64,000 nucleotides of DNA, from assembly GCF_006385705.1 (NCBI RefSeq), contig NZ_VFRQ01000008.1:124001-188000 (forward strand), given 5' to 3'. Made by a program: the position numbers and the translations under genes. Below, piece after piece: positions 52,718 through 62,990 of this stretch. The stretch comes from Pontibacter mangrovi. GTDB taxonomy: Bacteria; Bacteroidota; Bacteroidia; Cytophagales; Hymenobacteraceae. The notes beneath the pieces were generated by a model. It did not search any database, had not been told where the DNA came from, and saw only the letters and a program-made list of their open reading frames with translations. Numbering within the stretch: the first letter of the stretch is position 1; each line of letters begins with the position of its first letter.

Positions 52718-55009
52718 TTAGCGGTTTACCACCAACTTCCGGCTGACAATGCGCTTACTCGATACAATCGTCAGGACGTAAATGCCTGGCCTATACGCTG
52801 TGGTTATTGGAAGCTGCAACTGCAGTTGCCCAAACTCATCCACCTTTTCCTGCCGATCCACAAGCCTGAGCCCGCGCAAATCAGCCACATAAAATTGCAC
52901 CTCCTCCCCCGGGGGCAGGCCACGCAGTTCCGCAGTCACGTCACCGGTGTTGATAGGGTTTGGATAAACCCTGAAGTAGGTGGATGTAAGGCTTTTGTTT
53001 TCTACTTTGATGATGTTGGAGTAGGTATACTTGCCGTCTTCCTTCACTATCTTCAAACGGTAGTACCCGGCTTCCGGCAGGGGATCTATATCGGTAAAGT
53101 TATAGACCAGCGGCGTGTTGCTGTTACCCGCTGCCGCCACATCGCCCAGCTTTTCGAACTGCTCTGTATCAGGAGCGCGCTCCACCTCAAAGTGCGAGAG
53201 CCCGGCTTCGGCCATGGTTTCCCAGGTGAGCAAAACCCCGCCGTTTGCAAATTCTCCCTCAAAACGCACCAACTCTGTGATGGCCTCATACACATTTTCG
53301 TACCGCTCCTTTATTTCTTCCGCAGAAAGCACTCTTCCAAACAGCTTCACCTCATCCAGGATGCCCTGGTAGTGATAACCTTCGCCATCGTTCAGGTAGC
53401 CTATGTTAACCGCAGACCTGCTGGCAAAGCCATACGTGTACGTATGATTTCCAGAGGCTACCTTTTGCCCATCCACATACAGTTCGGTAAGCCCGGACCC
53501 GCCATTTCTGACAGCCACCACCTGGTGCCACTGATCATCATTCAGACGGGCGCCGCTGCCGCCAACGTAAATGCCATCCCATTCAATATCTAACAGCTGA
53601 AAACCGGCACGCCCTTCGGCATCCAGGCCCACCCACCAGTGCGCCTCCGAGTCTTTGGCGTCGCGGCCAATGAGCACACGGTTACCGGCTGTGCCGGCCC
53701 CGCTGCGCAGCCATAGCTCTATGCTAAAACTCTCGTCAGCGTTCCAGTCAAAGTTATAGCTCTCTTCTACATTCAGGCCGTCGTCCTCGCCGTCAAACTG
53801 CTGCCCCCCCGACACTACGCCGGTAGTGGCCATGGGCAAGGTGTTATCGCTGCCGGTGGCATGGTAGGGCGTATAATAATCGTGGTATACAGGCCCCCGG
53901 ATCTCGTGCAGCATCCAGTGGTGCAGCATACCGGCGGGCTCGCCTATTTCCTGCTTCACAACTATTGTAAATTCCTGCTGATCAGACCCTGCGCTGTTGG
54001 TGACGGTAACGGTTACAGGGTAGCTTCCGGTGGCCGTGGGCGTCCAGGTGATATTGCCCGAAGAAGCATCAATTGACATGCCCGCAGGCGCCTCGGTGAG
54101 TGCGAAGGTGGGCGCCGGCTGCCCCACGGCCTGCACCTCATACCTATACTGCTGGCCTACCACGCCGTGGGTAACCGCTTCCGACATTATCTGGGGCAGC
54201 ACCGTTTGCGGGCCGCAGTAGCTACCGGAGCCGTTGTTATACCTTGCCCGCACTTCTGTCTCGCTCAAGTCGCGGTTGTATACCATCAGTTCGTCCAACA
54301 GGCCGTTGTAGGCATAGCCTTTGTTCAGGTCCATGAAGCCGATGTTCACCGGCGATGTGCTCTCGAAGTTATCCTGGTAGTTAAACTCAAAGCGGGCCAC
54401 GGCATAGCCATCCACGTACAGTTTGTTCAGGCGCAGGCGGCCGTCGCGCACTATTGCGATGTGGTGCCAGTTGCCGTCGTCTATCTTCACGCCCTCTCCC
54501 ACGGTGCTAAAGCCGGTACGGGTCCTGTCGTAGAGGTCGAACACAGCATGCCCATCGTCGTTCATGCCAAGCCACCACATCATATTTGAGTCTTTCGCAT
54601 CGCGGCCAATAAACACCTGGTTGCCAGAGGCGGAGCCGGAGGATTTCATCCACAGCTCAATGGTGAAGCTACTGTTGGGGCCCCACTCGAAGTTTTCTAT
54701 GCTTGATAAGGAGATTGCGGGGTTTTTACCTTTGAAGGCCTGCGCTCCGGCAAAGAGGCCTTCAGCGGGGGATGGGCATGTGGCACAGGTGGCCGTAGCC
54801 GCAGAGGCGTAATCAGCATAGGTGCCGCCGGTCGTTTCGTCCAGGCCGAAGTAATGCACCAGGCCGCTGGGGCAGCTGGCCGTTGCACCTGCCTGGGCAA
54901 AAGCACTTCCTGCTCCGATGAAGAGCCATAGCGAAAGGATCAGAAGCCAAAAGTATAACCGCCTCCAGCACAGGAGCCGGCTTGTATTTGGGTATATAGG
55001 ATATGCCAT
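52718..55009 (-). CDS. Secreted double-LamG protein with Ig-like domain and T9SS domain
   Basis: A 763-residue exported protein with a signal peptide (about 1-39). Two LamG-type domains (about 45-265 and 365-580) share landmarks such as IGRDAKDS, WW-x-G and NIG(F/Y) with each other and with the LamG domain of the sugar dehydrogenase encoded next to it. A putative-Ig (He_PIG) domain (GMSIDASSGNITWTPTATG) lies between them. An Fn3-like region and a type A T9SS domain (VYPNPINTGDVTAEL to KLVVNR) end the protein. No enzyme motif is seen, so a glycan-binding adhesin or matrix protein is most likely. The ATG at 55009 is taken as the start. Confidence 0.83.
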   Translation of the reverse strand: MAYPIYPNTSRLLCWRRLYFWLLILSLWLFIGAGSAFAQAGATASCPSGLVHYFGLDETTGGTYADYASAATATCATCPSPAEGLFAGAQAFKGKNPAISLSSIENFEWGPNSSFTIELWMKSSGSASGNQVFIGRDAKDSNMMWWLGMNDDGHAVFDLYDRTRTGFSTVGEGVKIDDGNWHHIAIVRDGRLRLNKLYVDGYAVARFEFNYQDNFESTSPVNIGFMDLNKGYAYNGLLDELMVYNRDLSETEVRARYNNGSGSYCGPQTVLPQIMSEAVTHGVVGQQYRYEVQAVGQPAPTFALTEAPAGMSIDASSGNITWTPTATGSYPVTVTVTNSAGSDQQEFTIVVKQEIGEPAGMLHHWMLHEIRGPVYHDYYTPYHATGSDNTLPMATTGVVSGGQQFDGEDDGLNVEESYNFDWNADESFSIELWLRSGAGTAGNRVLIGRDAKDSEAHWWVGLDAEGRAGFQLLDIEWDGIYVGGSGARLNDDQWHQVVAVRNGGSGLTELYVDGQKVASGNHTYTYGFASRSAVNIGYLNDGEGYHYQGILDEVKLFGRVLSAEEIKERYENVYEAITELVRFEGEFANGGVLLTWETMAEAGLSHFEVERAPDTEQFEKLGDVAAAGNSNTPLVYNFTDIDPLPEAGYYRLKIVKEDGKYTYSNIIKVENKSLTSTYFRVYPNPINTGDVTAELRGLPPGEEVQFYVADLRGLRLVDRQEKVDEFGQLQLQLPITTAYRPGIYVLTIVSSKRIVSRKLVVNR

Positions 55010-55278
55010 GTAAGTAACGCTAATTGGGCGCCTGCCACCAGGAAAACGGCTCAGGCAAGTACAAATTTGCCGCAGCACCCACAAGTATAACCAATTCAAC
55101 TATAAGCTTTTACACACACTTGCACCTATACTGCCACATCATCTTATAAGTATAGTACGCCAATTATATAGCTTGGTTTAAGCAATAAATGCCATACTGC
55201 TCCGGGTACTTATTTGGCGGCGAGAGCGGCACAATTCTTTTAGCCAAGCTCTTTGGCAACAGCGTAGATCCCGATGCT
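55010..55278. other. Gap between PorP/SprF and LamG genes
   Basis: The 269-bp gap has two heptamers (55083, 55149) and no supported gene. It should hold the promoter of the LamG gene on the minus strand. Confidence 0.35.
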
Positions 55279-56283
55279 TTACCAGATGAGTACCCTTTGC
55301 CTGCCTCTTTTACTGTTGCTGCTTGCAAAAGGCATAAGGCGGTAGCTAAGCGTGATTTCGTTGGTTGATTTGTCGATGGCTTTAGCATCCTGCGTGGGTG
55401 ATTCATAAGTATAGCCAACAGAAAGCTGCTTCAGGCGCACGCCTGCCCCTAAAGTATAGGCCAGGTTGTTGCGGTAGCCACCTGCCACCCAGAACGCATT
55501 GTTGTACACGGCTTTCAGCTGACCCTCTACTGTGGATTTGTTGTAGCTGTCGTACTGGTAAATGCCGTTCAGGATGATGCCGGCCATATCCGTTACGCCC
55601 ACGCGGTAACCTGCCTGCCCCACATGGCGGCGCGCGTAGAAGTCGCTCAAGTAATCGCTGCCGGTGGCGAGGAGGCTGCCCTCGGTTACATCTATCAGGG
55701 CATAGCCTACATAAAGGTTCTGCGATGTAAGCGAGATACCCAGGTTAAGATCACCTCTGCCGCTGTTGTTTTTTTGCCCCAGCAAGCCGCTGTACCGCGG
55801 GTCGCTCTCCTGGTCCACCGTCAGGCTGTTCCCGTCCAGGCGGTGCGAAGTATAGGTCAGGGCAGCGCCCCAGCGAAGGCTCACCCGCTCCGACAGCCTT
55901 ACCGCCGAGCCGTACCCCAGGTTCACCTGCATCTCGCGGGCTGGCCCGAACTGGTCATGGAAAAGCGTCAGTCCCAGGCCGTGGCGTGCGCTTATATCTT
56001 CGGTCCGGTCACGGCTATCCTGGCCATTGGCAAAAGGCCTGTTGCTATCCCTGCCTACCCGCTGCAAGTCCAGCTCAGCAGAGAGCAGCACCGTTTTAGG
56101 CGCGTCTTCAAAGCCGGTCCATTGGTTGCGGTAGGCGCTGCGAAGCAGCGGCCCCTCATACCCGGTAAGGGATGGGTTGTAATAATGTTTGAACTGCGAA
56201 AAGTTGGCCAGCTGTTTTCTGTTCTGCGCCTGTACGGCGCCCGCTAACAGGGTCATGCAGAAGCCAAGTATAAAAATTCTCAT
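55279..56283 (-). CDS. PorP/SprF-family T9SS-associated outer-membrane protein
   Basis: A 334-residue protein with a signal peptide ending VQAQ (about 20). It starts with QFKHYYNPSLTGYEG, typical of the PorP/SprF family, and continues as alternating strands of an outer-membrane beta-barrel. Such proteins accompany T9SS substrates with type B sorting domains. The gene begins 6 bp after the SGNH/type B gene, so it is probably the dedicated partner for its secretion or anchoring. Confidence 0.9.
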   Translation of the reverse strand: MRIFILGFCMTLLAGAVQAQNRKQLANFSQFKHYYNPSLTGYEGPLLRSAYRNQWTGFEDAPKTVLLSAELDLQRVGRDSNRPFANGQDSRDRTEDISARHGLGLTLFHDQFGPAREMQVNLGYGSAVRLSERVSLRWGAALTYTSHRLDGNSLTVDQESDPRYSGLLGQKNNSGRGDLNLGISLTSQNLYVGYALIDVTEGSLLATGSDYLSDFYARRHVGQAGYRVGVTDMAGIILNGIYQYDSYNKSTVEGQLKAVYNNAFWVAGGYRNNLAYTLGAGVRLKQLSVGYTYESPTQDAKAIDKSTNEITLSYRLMPFASSNSKRGRQRVLIW

Positions 56284-56289
56284 CTGTTG

Positions 56290-59200
56290 CTATTTAAGTA
56301 CGGTTATCACCCCTTTCTCCACCAGTTTTATATCTTTAATCTGGATGATGTAGAAGTATGAGCCTGCCTGCACGCGGCCATCTTTTCCACGTCCGTCCCA
56401 CCCTTCTTCCGGGTTTGTTGTCTGGAACAGCAGTTTGCCGGCCCGGTCAAAGACCTGCACCGTAGTATTGTTATAGTAGCGCAGTTCCGGCACTACCCAG
56501 GTGTCGTTGATGCCGTCGCCGTCAGGCGAGAAGGCGTTCACCAGCTTTATTCCCCCGTCCGGCTCGTACAGCGACTTTGTGAGGCGGAAGCTTCTGGAAA
56601 AGGAATTGTTATAGGGGTCGGTGGTGCGTACGCGCACCGTAAACACCGATTTGCCGGAGAGTCCTTTGTTCGAGATCAGGTGCAGTTCATTGCCGTACAG
56701 CTCAAACAACTGGTTGTCCTGGTCCCCTTCGCCCTGCTCAAACTCATAGGTAAAGGTATCGTCATCCGGATCGGTGGTGGCAAAGGTGCCGATCACCTCC
56801 TCAGGCTCAATATCAGGTTGGAACTTATCGTCGCTTAGGGTGAGGGCTGACGGCGGCTGGTTTGGCTCTACCGTTACCGTTACGCTGGCTCGCATGTTCT
56901 GGGTGTTGCTGGTGTTTTCCTTCAGCTCCAGTTGCCCGATAACCAGGTAGTCGCCCGGCACTTCCCCCTTATAGTCGCCTGGCTGCCACACCACGTTTAT
57001 CGTCTCCTTTTCTCCGTTAGAGTAACTCACTTCTACCTGGTCTGGCAGCTCCAGCGCATCAAAAGTAGTTCTGAACTTCACGCTGAAATCAGAAGGGTTT
57101 GCCACGGCCACGATATCTTTGGTGATCTTCTCCACCTGCGCCGTCACTTCCTCTCCTTTGTTGCCCGCTTCGTCTACCAAGTATAGCCTTACCGTCAGCA
57201 GACCGTCCGACAAGCCAGTCAGGTCTAAATCCTGCACGGCAAAGGTTTTTGCGGGCACCGTTGCCGACCCCTCTACAGCCTCTCCCCCATTGCTACTGCT
57301 GATGCTGTAGAAGTAAGTGGCACCTACTTCTGCCTCACGCACGCCCAGATCCACTTCGTGCTGGTTGTTCACGTCTACGCGCTCCGTGTCGAAGGCAACC
57401 ATGTAGCCCGCAGGCGCTGTGGCATCGTAGGTCAGCTGGAGCAGGTTAGACGCCTCGTTCGGGTTGCCCGCCAGGTCGGTTACCTTTCCTTTGGCCAGGC
57501 TGATGCGCACCTCCCCGTCAGCACTTGGTACCACGTTGGCAGTATAGGTGGCCTTGTCTGTTGCCGAGAAATTCTCCAGACTGGCGTTTTGCAGGCTCAG
57601 GTCATTCTCCACTAACGTATACACATCCTCTGAGAAGGTGATCGTGATCGGGAAACTGCCGTTGGCGGTGGCGCCGGCAGTGGTGGCGATTTCCGCTTCC
57701 GGGGCCGTCAGTTCTACCGTTACGGTAAAGGCTTTGCTCGCTGCACTCTCGTTTCCGGCAGCATCTGTGGCTGTGGCCGTAAAAGTATAGGTTCCTGCGG
57801 CCAAGGCTGTCTGCTCGTGGCTATAGGCCCAGTTGCCGCTAGCGTTGGCTTGTACTTCCCCCAGCGGCTCTCCCTGCAGCAAGACGGCTACCATAGTCCC
57901 GGCTTCGGCCTGCCCGCTTAGCTTGATGGTGTTGTCTGCTGTAATCTGGTCATCGCTTGCAGGGCCCCGGTCTTCGGAAACGCTGGCCACCACAGGAGCC
58001 TCCGGCGCCTTGGTATCAAGCGTCCAGGTAAAGGCGGCAGGGCTTGCGTCAGTGTTTCCGCCGGCGTCCGTGGCGCGGACTTCCAGGGTATGCTCTCCGT
58101 CCGACAAGCTATTTGCGGTATACTTGTTCCCAGCAATTGCTGCGTATGCTCCTCCGTCCAGGCTCACCTCATAGCTGACGTTATCTTCGTTGCTGCTAAA
58201 GGTAAATTCCGGCTCCGCTGTGTTGCTGATAGCGTCAGGCCCCGCGGCAATGGTGGTTTCCGGTGCTTTGGTGTCAACTGTGAAGGTTCTGACGGCGCTG
58301 GCAGCGCTCACGTTTCCTACTTCATCGGCGGCTTTTGCCGTTATTCGCTGTTCCCCCTCGGCCAGGGCGCTTGCGGGTGTAAGGCGCCAGGTGCCATCGC
58401 TGCCGGCGGTGGCGGTGCCGATGCGGGTGTTTCCAGCAAAAACGCTCACCGTAGTGGCTGCTTCTGCCGTGCCGGAAATAGCTGGTTTATTTTCGTTAAG
58501 TATGGCTCCGCCTGCAGGTGCTTGCACGACAGGTGCGCCGGGAGCTTTGGTGTCTTGCACCCAAGTATAGCTGGCAGGCGTTGCATCCATGTTGCCGGCC
58601 TGGTCAATGGCACGCACCTGCAAGGTATGCTCCCCATCGTTGAGCCCGTTTATACTATAGGGGTTAGCCGCGGTGGCAAAAGCGCCGCCGTCCATACTTA
58701 CCTGGTATGTTACGCCAGCCTCATTGCTGCTAAAGCTAAACTTAGCCGGCACCTCGTTAGACAGCTTGTCAGGTTGGCTGGCAATAGTGGTTTCGGGAGC
58801 CTGCGTGTCTATTGGCGTCAGTTGCCTGTTTAAGTACCTGTTCAGCACTTTAAACCAAACAGGCGCCATCTTGCCATAGCCTTCGTGGGTTGGGTGTAAG
58901 CGATCTGCCATGTCGCCTCCGTTGGAGGCAAACTCATAAATGATGTTGGCGTCCGCCATGTCCACCAGTTCCAGCGCATCGCCCTGGCTGATTCTATTCT
59001 TCACCAGCGCCTCTACCTGGGCATTATACTTGTCGATGATGTCGTTTTTGGTGTAAACCGGCCCACGGTAGCAATCGGTTGCCGTACACACAGTTTTGAT
59101 GATCTTGGCTACAATGACCAGTACTTCTTTCCCGGAGCGCTGCTCATACTTTTCGATTTCATCCAGGATCTCCTCCATCTCATCGGTTGTGCTCTGGGAA

Positions 59201-59961
59201 TTGTCCACGCCATCGTTGCTGATCTCGTTGGTACCGGTGTGTAGGAGGATGATATCGGGCTTAAAGTAGTCAAGATAGTTCACCTGTTGGTCCAGGCCAA
59301 AGCGCTCGTTGTCGTACCAGCGGTAATAGTAGCCGTTTTGAAGGATTTCCACGAGGTCTCGGTTTCGGGCACCGCCAAAGCCGGCATGGTTTACATCCTG
59401 CACATAGTTACTGCCTGAGGACTCGCTTCCGATATAATCAAACTCAATGTTGCTTGCCTGCAGCTCCTGCTCCAGTTTGTCGCGGTAAGCGGCTTTATCA
59501 TTTATTGGAATGTCTGAGGAGCCACCTTCAGTGTTGGAGTCGCCCAGGGGCATTATCCTGAACACGTGGTTTTCGGGATAGGTGGTGGCGCTGGCCACAT
59601 TGCTGTAGGGCGTGTCGCCGCTGCCGGTGGCTTTTACCCGGTAGTAGGCTTTTTGATTATAGTATAGCTCTGTGTCGCGGTAAGTGGTTGTGCCGGCGCC
59701 GAGGCTCTTCAGCACCACAAAAGTGCCGGCAGTACCTGTCACAGATTTTTCTACAACATAACCGGTGGCACCGCTCACGGCCGTCCATTTAAGGGAGATG
59801 GCACCTACCAGAGAAGTTTTCGCTGAAAGTGAGGGAGCCGCAAGGGCGGCTGTCGCCGGGGGAGCTGCCGCAGAGGCTGTCGGGCTGGTGCAAACGCCAG
59901 TAACACAGAGCCATATCAACACAAAAACTGTAAAGCGCCGTGCGTAAATGTATAAGGGCAT
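56290..59961 (-). CDS. Secreted SGNH/GDSL hydrolase with Ig repeats and type B T9SS domain
   Basis: A 1223-residue exported protein. A signal peptide (about 1-33) precedes an Fn3 domain (about 45-130). The SGNH hydrolase has block I GDSNTEGG (about 142), block III HTGTNEIS and block V DRLHPTHEG, giving the Ser and Asp-x-x-His. Several Ig-like, Big and cadherin-like repeats follow (about 390-1100; recurrent DTKAPE and DGEHTLEVRA). The C-terminus (VNAFSPDGDGINDTW...KGVITVLK) is the type B gliding-motility sorting domain. It may deacylate or esterify extracellular polysaccharide. The ATG at 59961 is preferred to an upstream TTG. Confidence 0.87.
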   Translation of the reverse strand: MPLYIYARRFTVFVLIWLCVTGVCTSPTASAAAPPATAALAAPSLSAKTSLVGAISLKWTAVSGATGYVVEKSVTGTAGTFVVLKSLGAGTTTYRDTELYYNQKAYYRVKATGSGDTPYSNVASATTYPENHVFRIMPLGDSNTEGGSSDIPINDKAAYRDKLEQELQASNIEFDYIGSESSGSNYVQDVNHAGFGGARNRDLVEILQNGYYYRWYDNERFGLDQQVNYLDYFKPDIILLHTGTNEISNDGVDNSQSTTDEMEEILDEIEKYEQRSGKEVLVIVAKIIKTVCTATDCYRGPVYTKNDIIDKYNAQVEALVKNRISQGDALELVDMADANIIYEFASNGGDMADRLHPTHEGYGKMAPVWFKVLNRYLNRQLTPIDTQAPETTIASQPDKLSNEVPAKFSFSSNEAGVTYQVSMDGGAFATAANPYSINGLNDGEHTLQVRAIDQAGNMDATPASYTWVQDTKAPGAPVVQAPAGGAILNENKPAISGTAEAATTVSVFAGNTRIGTATAGSDGTWRLTPASALAEGEQRITAKAADEVGNVSAASAVRTFTVDTKAPETTIAAGPDAISNTAEPEFTFSSNEDNVSYEVSLDGGAYAAIAGNKYTANSLSDGEHTLEVRATDAGGNTDASPAAFTWTLDTKAPEAPVVASVSEDRGPASDDQITADNTIKLSGQAEAGTMVAVLLQGEPLGEVQANASGNWAYSHEQTALAAGTYTFTATATDAAGNESAASKAFTVTVELTAPEAEIATTAGATANGSFPITITFSEDVYTLVENDLSLQNASLENFSATDKATYTANVVPSADGEVRISLAKGKVTDLAGNPNEASNLLQLTYDATAPAGYMVAFDTERVDVNNQHEVDLGVREAEVGATYFYSISSSNGGEAVEGSATVPAKTFAVQDLDLTGLSDGLLTVRLYLVDEAGNKGEEVTAQVEKITKDIVAVANPSDFSVKFRTTFDALELPDQVEVSYSNGEKETINVVWQPGDYKGEVPGDYLVIGQLELKENTSNTQNMRASVTVTVEPNQPPSALTLSDDKFQPDIEPEEVIGTFATTDPDDDTFTYEFEQGEGDQDNQLFELYGNELHLISNKGLSGKSVFTVRVRTTDPYNNSFSRSFRLTKSLYEPDGGIKLVNAFSPDGDGINDTWVVPELRYYNNTTVQVFDRAGKLLFQTTNPEEGWDGRGKDGRVQAGSYFYIIQIKDIKLVEKGVITVLK

Positions 59962-60333
59962 ATATAGTAAGAATAGTAATGTCTGCAAAAACAACTCCCT
60001 ATATAACGGTAAACCTATGCCTGGGTTACCAATATGCGTTACCTCCTATTCCGGCCCGGCAAAATATAGGATCCTTTTCACCAAAACATCCCTATCACCA
60101 CACCGTAAAACTGTGTCGGGCAAACTCCCCTAAAGCTGCTCTAATATGAAGGTATCTGAGTATTTAAAAAAATATATGCTGTTGGGCACAACCTTTTAGT
60201 GCAACTTCTATATAATGTTATAAAGGTCGATCCTCTAATGCACAACCCTTCCACCCAAGACACCGCTGTTATGACTGCATAATCTGACTGATGCTGCCTG
60301 ACAACCTTTTACACCCTTACACCTGAAGATCGT
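59962..60333. other. Divergent gap between SGNH and MBOAT genes
   Basis: The 372-bp, AT-rich gap should hold promoters for both directions. No gene, clear -7 element, hairpin or heptamer was recognised. Confidence 0.35.
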
Positions 60334-61803
60334 ATGCTTTTTAATTCTATCGAATTCTTCATTTTTTTCCCGGTAGTCGTTACCCTCTACTTTCTGCTCC
60401 CCCCAAACCGGCGCTGGATTCTGCTGCTTGTAGCCAGCTATTACTTTTACATGTCCTGGAAGGCGGCCTACGCCATCATACTTGTTATCTCCACGCTGAT
60501 AGACTACAGTTGCAGCCGCATGATGGGCCGCTACGAAGACAAGGCAAAGCGCAAGCCCTGGCTGTGGCTTAGCCTTGTTTCCAACCTGGGCATTTTGCTG
60601 CTGTTCAAATATTACAACTTCTTTAACGACAGCGCCCGTGGCGTGGCAGAGGCTTTAAATGTGCCCTACGCCATGCCGGCTTTCGAGCTGCTGCTGCCCA
60701 TGGGCATCTCCTTCTATACTTTCCAGACGATGAGCTATAGTATAGATGTGTACAACGGGCGCATCAAGCCCGAGCGGCACCTGGGTATTTTTGCGCTGTT
60801 TGTCACGTTTTTTCCGCAGCTGGTGGCCGGGCCAATAGAGCGGGCAGGCAACCTGCTGGGCCAGTTGCGCCAGCACCATGACTTTAACTATGCCCGCGTG
60901 GTAGCCGGTTTGCGCCGCATGGCCTGGGGCTTTTTCAAAAAGATTGTGATAGCCGACAACCTGGCCCTGATGGTGAACCAGGTATACAACAACCCCACCG
61001 ACTTCGAAGGCTTCTCGCACATTTTGGCCTCCGTCTTTTTCGCTTTCCAGATCTACTGCGACTTCTCGGGCTACTCCGACATTGCCATCGGGGCAGCGCA
61101 GGTGCTGGGCATCAGGCTGATGGAAAACTTCCGGAGCCCTTACTTTGCCAAGTCCATCCCGGAGTTCTGGAGCCGCTGGCACATTTCGCTCTCCACCTGG
61201 TTCCGCGACTACCTCTACATACCGTTGGGCGGCAACCGCGTGGTGAAGTGGCGCTGGTACTACAACCTGTTCATTGTGTTTATGGTGAGCGGCCTATGGC
61301 ACGGCGCCAGCTGGACCTTCGTGATTTGGGGGGCACTGCACGGCATCTACCAGGTGTTCGGCATCCTTACAAAAGCCCAGCGCAATGCCTTTGTGCGGCA
61401 AATCGGACTCACCGCTCACCCCCAACTATACAAGTGGGTGCAGGTGCTGACGGTATTCTTCCTGGTATGCTTTTCTTGGATATTTTTTAGAGCCAACACC
61501 ATCACGGATGCCTTCTACATTGTGGGCCAGAGTGCGGCCGCAGTAGCCAACCCGGCCCAGCTTTTCGCTTTAGACTGGAGCCACGATATATTCATGGATC
61601 AGGGTTTCAAAATATTTGCGGTTTCTATTTTAGCCATTATGGTTATGGAAACCGTACACCTTATACAGCGAAGCGGCAGTGTATCACAGCTGATTATGCA
61701 GCGCCCAGCCTGGCAACGTTGGGGTTTATACTATGCCGCCATTGTTTCAATTCTGCTTTTTGGGCAGTTTGGACACCAGGAGTTCATTTATTTTCAGTTT
61801 TAG
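60334..61803 (+). CDS. MBOAT-family O-acyltransferase, AlgI-like
   Basis: A 489-residue inner-membrane protein with about 11-12 helices. The AlgI-type sequence FFPQLVAGPIERAGNLL, PEFWSRWHISLSTWFRDYLYIPLGGN and the catalytic His in SGLWHGASWTFVIWG (about 327) are present. It should transfer acetyl groups across the membrane to an SGNH partner that modifies polysaccharide. The AlgX/DltD-like gene starts 6 bp later, so the two form an acetylation unit. Confidence 0.93.
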   Translation: MLFNSIEFFIFFPVVVTLYFLLPPNRRWILLLVASYYFYMSWKAAYAIILVISTLIDYSCSRMMGRYEDKAKRKPWLWLSLVSNLGILLLFKYYNFFNDSARGVAEALNVPYAMPAFELLLPMGISFYTFQTMSYSIDVYNGRIKPERHLGIFALFVTFFPQLVAGPIERAGNLLGQLRQHHDFNYARVVAGLRRMAWGFFKKIVIADNLALMVNQVYNNPTDFEGFSHILASVFFAFQIYCDFSGYSDIAIGAAQVLGIRLMENFRSPYFAKSIPEFWSRWHISLSTWFRDYLYIPLGGNRVVKWRWYYNLFIVFMVSGLWHGASWTFVIWGALHGIYQVFGILTKAQRNAFVRQIGLTAHPQLYKWVQVLTVFFLVCFSWIFFRANTITDAFYIVGQSAAAVANPAQLFALDWSHDIFMDQGFKIFAVSILAIMVMETVHLIQRSGSVSQLIMQRPAWQRWGLYYAAIVSILLFGQFGHQEFIYFQF

Positions 61804-61809
61804 GAAAGT

Positions 61810-62949
61810 ATGACAAAAGATATACAGGACAAAGGTGCAAAACGACTGTTGCGCAAGCTATTTCTGCTGGCGTTGCCCTTTATACTGTGGCCGCTGGTGG
61901 AGGTATTCGTCTTGCCGATGAACTACTTCACTTTCCGCATCTGGGAAACCATATCGGTAAACTCCATGCGCGTGATGTCCGGCCCTTTTTACCCGAACGT
62001 GCACATGCAGATGGAGGAAGAAGGTGAGCTGGCTCCGCGTACGCCCTATGCCCAAAAGCGGCAGGTAGAGTGGTATACCGATGCGTACGGCTACCGCAAC
62101 CGCGACACCAAAAACGACGTGCTGCTGATCGGTGACTCCAACATCACCGGCGCCAAGCTATCGCAGGAGGAGACGCTGGCAGAGGTGCTGGAGCGGAAGC
62201 TTGGCCTGGATGTATACTCTTTTGCGCCGGCAACCATGAACCGCTTTCTGGCTACCGACCGCTTTCAGGAAACTCCGCCCCAACTCGTGATCGTGTCCAG
62301 CATCGAGCGCCGCATTCCAGATCTGCCCGCCGTGGGCCAGAACGGCATCAACTCCAAAGTCAGAAACTTTACCGGAAACCTGATCAACTCCTCCCGCGCC
62401 CTCACCTGGCTGGCTGTTACCGCTGACCGCATCTCCAAGCTGGGGCTGTACCACCGCACACTGGCCGACATCAACCGGGCCTTCGGGAACCGGGAGTACA
62501 TCAACTATAACAACGAGTTTTTTATTGAAGGCGAGTATGCCAACCGCGAATTCTCGGAGAATGACCTGAACCATATTGCCGATGTCCTGACAGGCTACCG
62601 CGACGCGTTGGACGAGCGGGGCATCCGGTTCATCTTCCTGCCCATCCCTAACAAAGAAAATATTTATTACCAGCTGCTTCCAAACCAGAAAAAGGCAACT
62701 TTTCTGCCCCGCCTGCTCCAGAAGCTGGATAAGCGCGGCGTGGAATACGTGGACCTGCAACCTGCGTTCCGCAAGCTTTACCAGCAGCAGAAGGTTCAGT
62801 TATACCCCACGGATGACGCGCATTGGAACGAGGTGGCTGTGCAAGTGGCGGCAAAGCTACTCACCAACCACGCTACCGTGGCACAACTGCAGGCAACACC
62901 TAATCAAGCAAAAGAAAAGAACATGCTGGTAGAGTATAAGGAAGAATAA
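61810..62949 (+). CDS. AlgX/AlgJ/DltD-like SGNH acetyltransferase partner
   Basis: A 379-residue protein with an N-terminal membrane anchor (about 18-38) and a periplasmic SGNH-like domain. LLIGDSNITGA (about 98-108) contains the Ser nucleophile, and YPTDDAHWNEVAVQVAAKLL (about 334-353) gives the Asp-x-His pair. That layout matches AlgX/AlgJ- or DltD-type proteins that take acetyl from an MBOAT partner and place it on polysaccharide. Context strongly supports exopolysaccharide O-acetylation. Confidence 0.85.
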   Translation: MTKDIQDKGAKRLLRKLFLLALPFILWPLVEVFVLPMNYFTFRIWETISVNSMRVMSGPFYPNVHMQMEEEGELAPRTPYAQKRQVEWYTDAYGYRNRDTKNDVLLIGDSNITGAKLSQEETLAEVLERKLGLDVYSFAPATMNRFLATDRFQETPPQLVIVSSIERRIPDLPAVGQNGINSKVRNFTGNLINSSRALTWLAVTADRISKLGLYHRTLADINRAFGNREYINYNNEFFIEGEYANREFSENDLNHIADVLTGYRDALDERGIRFIFLPIPNKENIYYQLLPNQKKATFLPRLLQKLDKRGVEYVDLQPAFRKLYQQQKVQLYPTDDAHWNEVAVQVAAKLLTNHATVAQLQATPNQAKEKNMLVEYKEE

Positions 62950-62990
62950 CCGGCATCTAGTTAAATCGAAAAGTACACCCATACATATTC

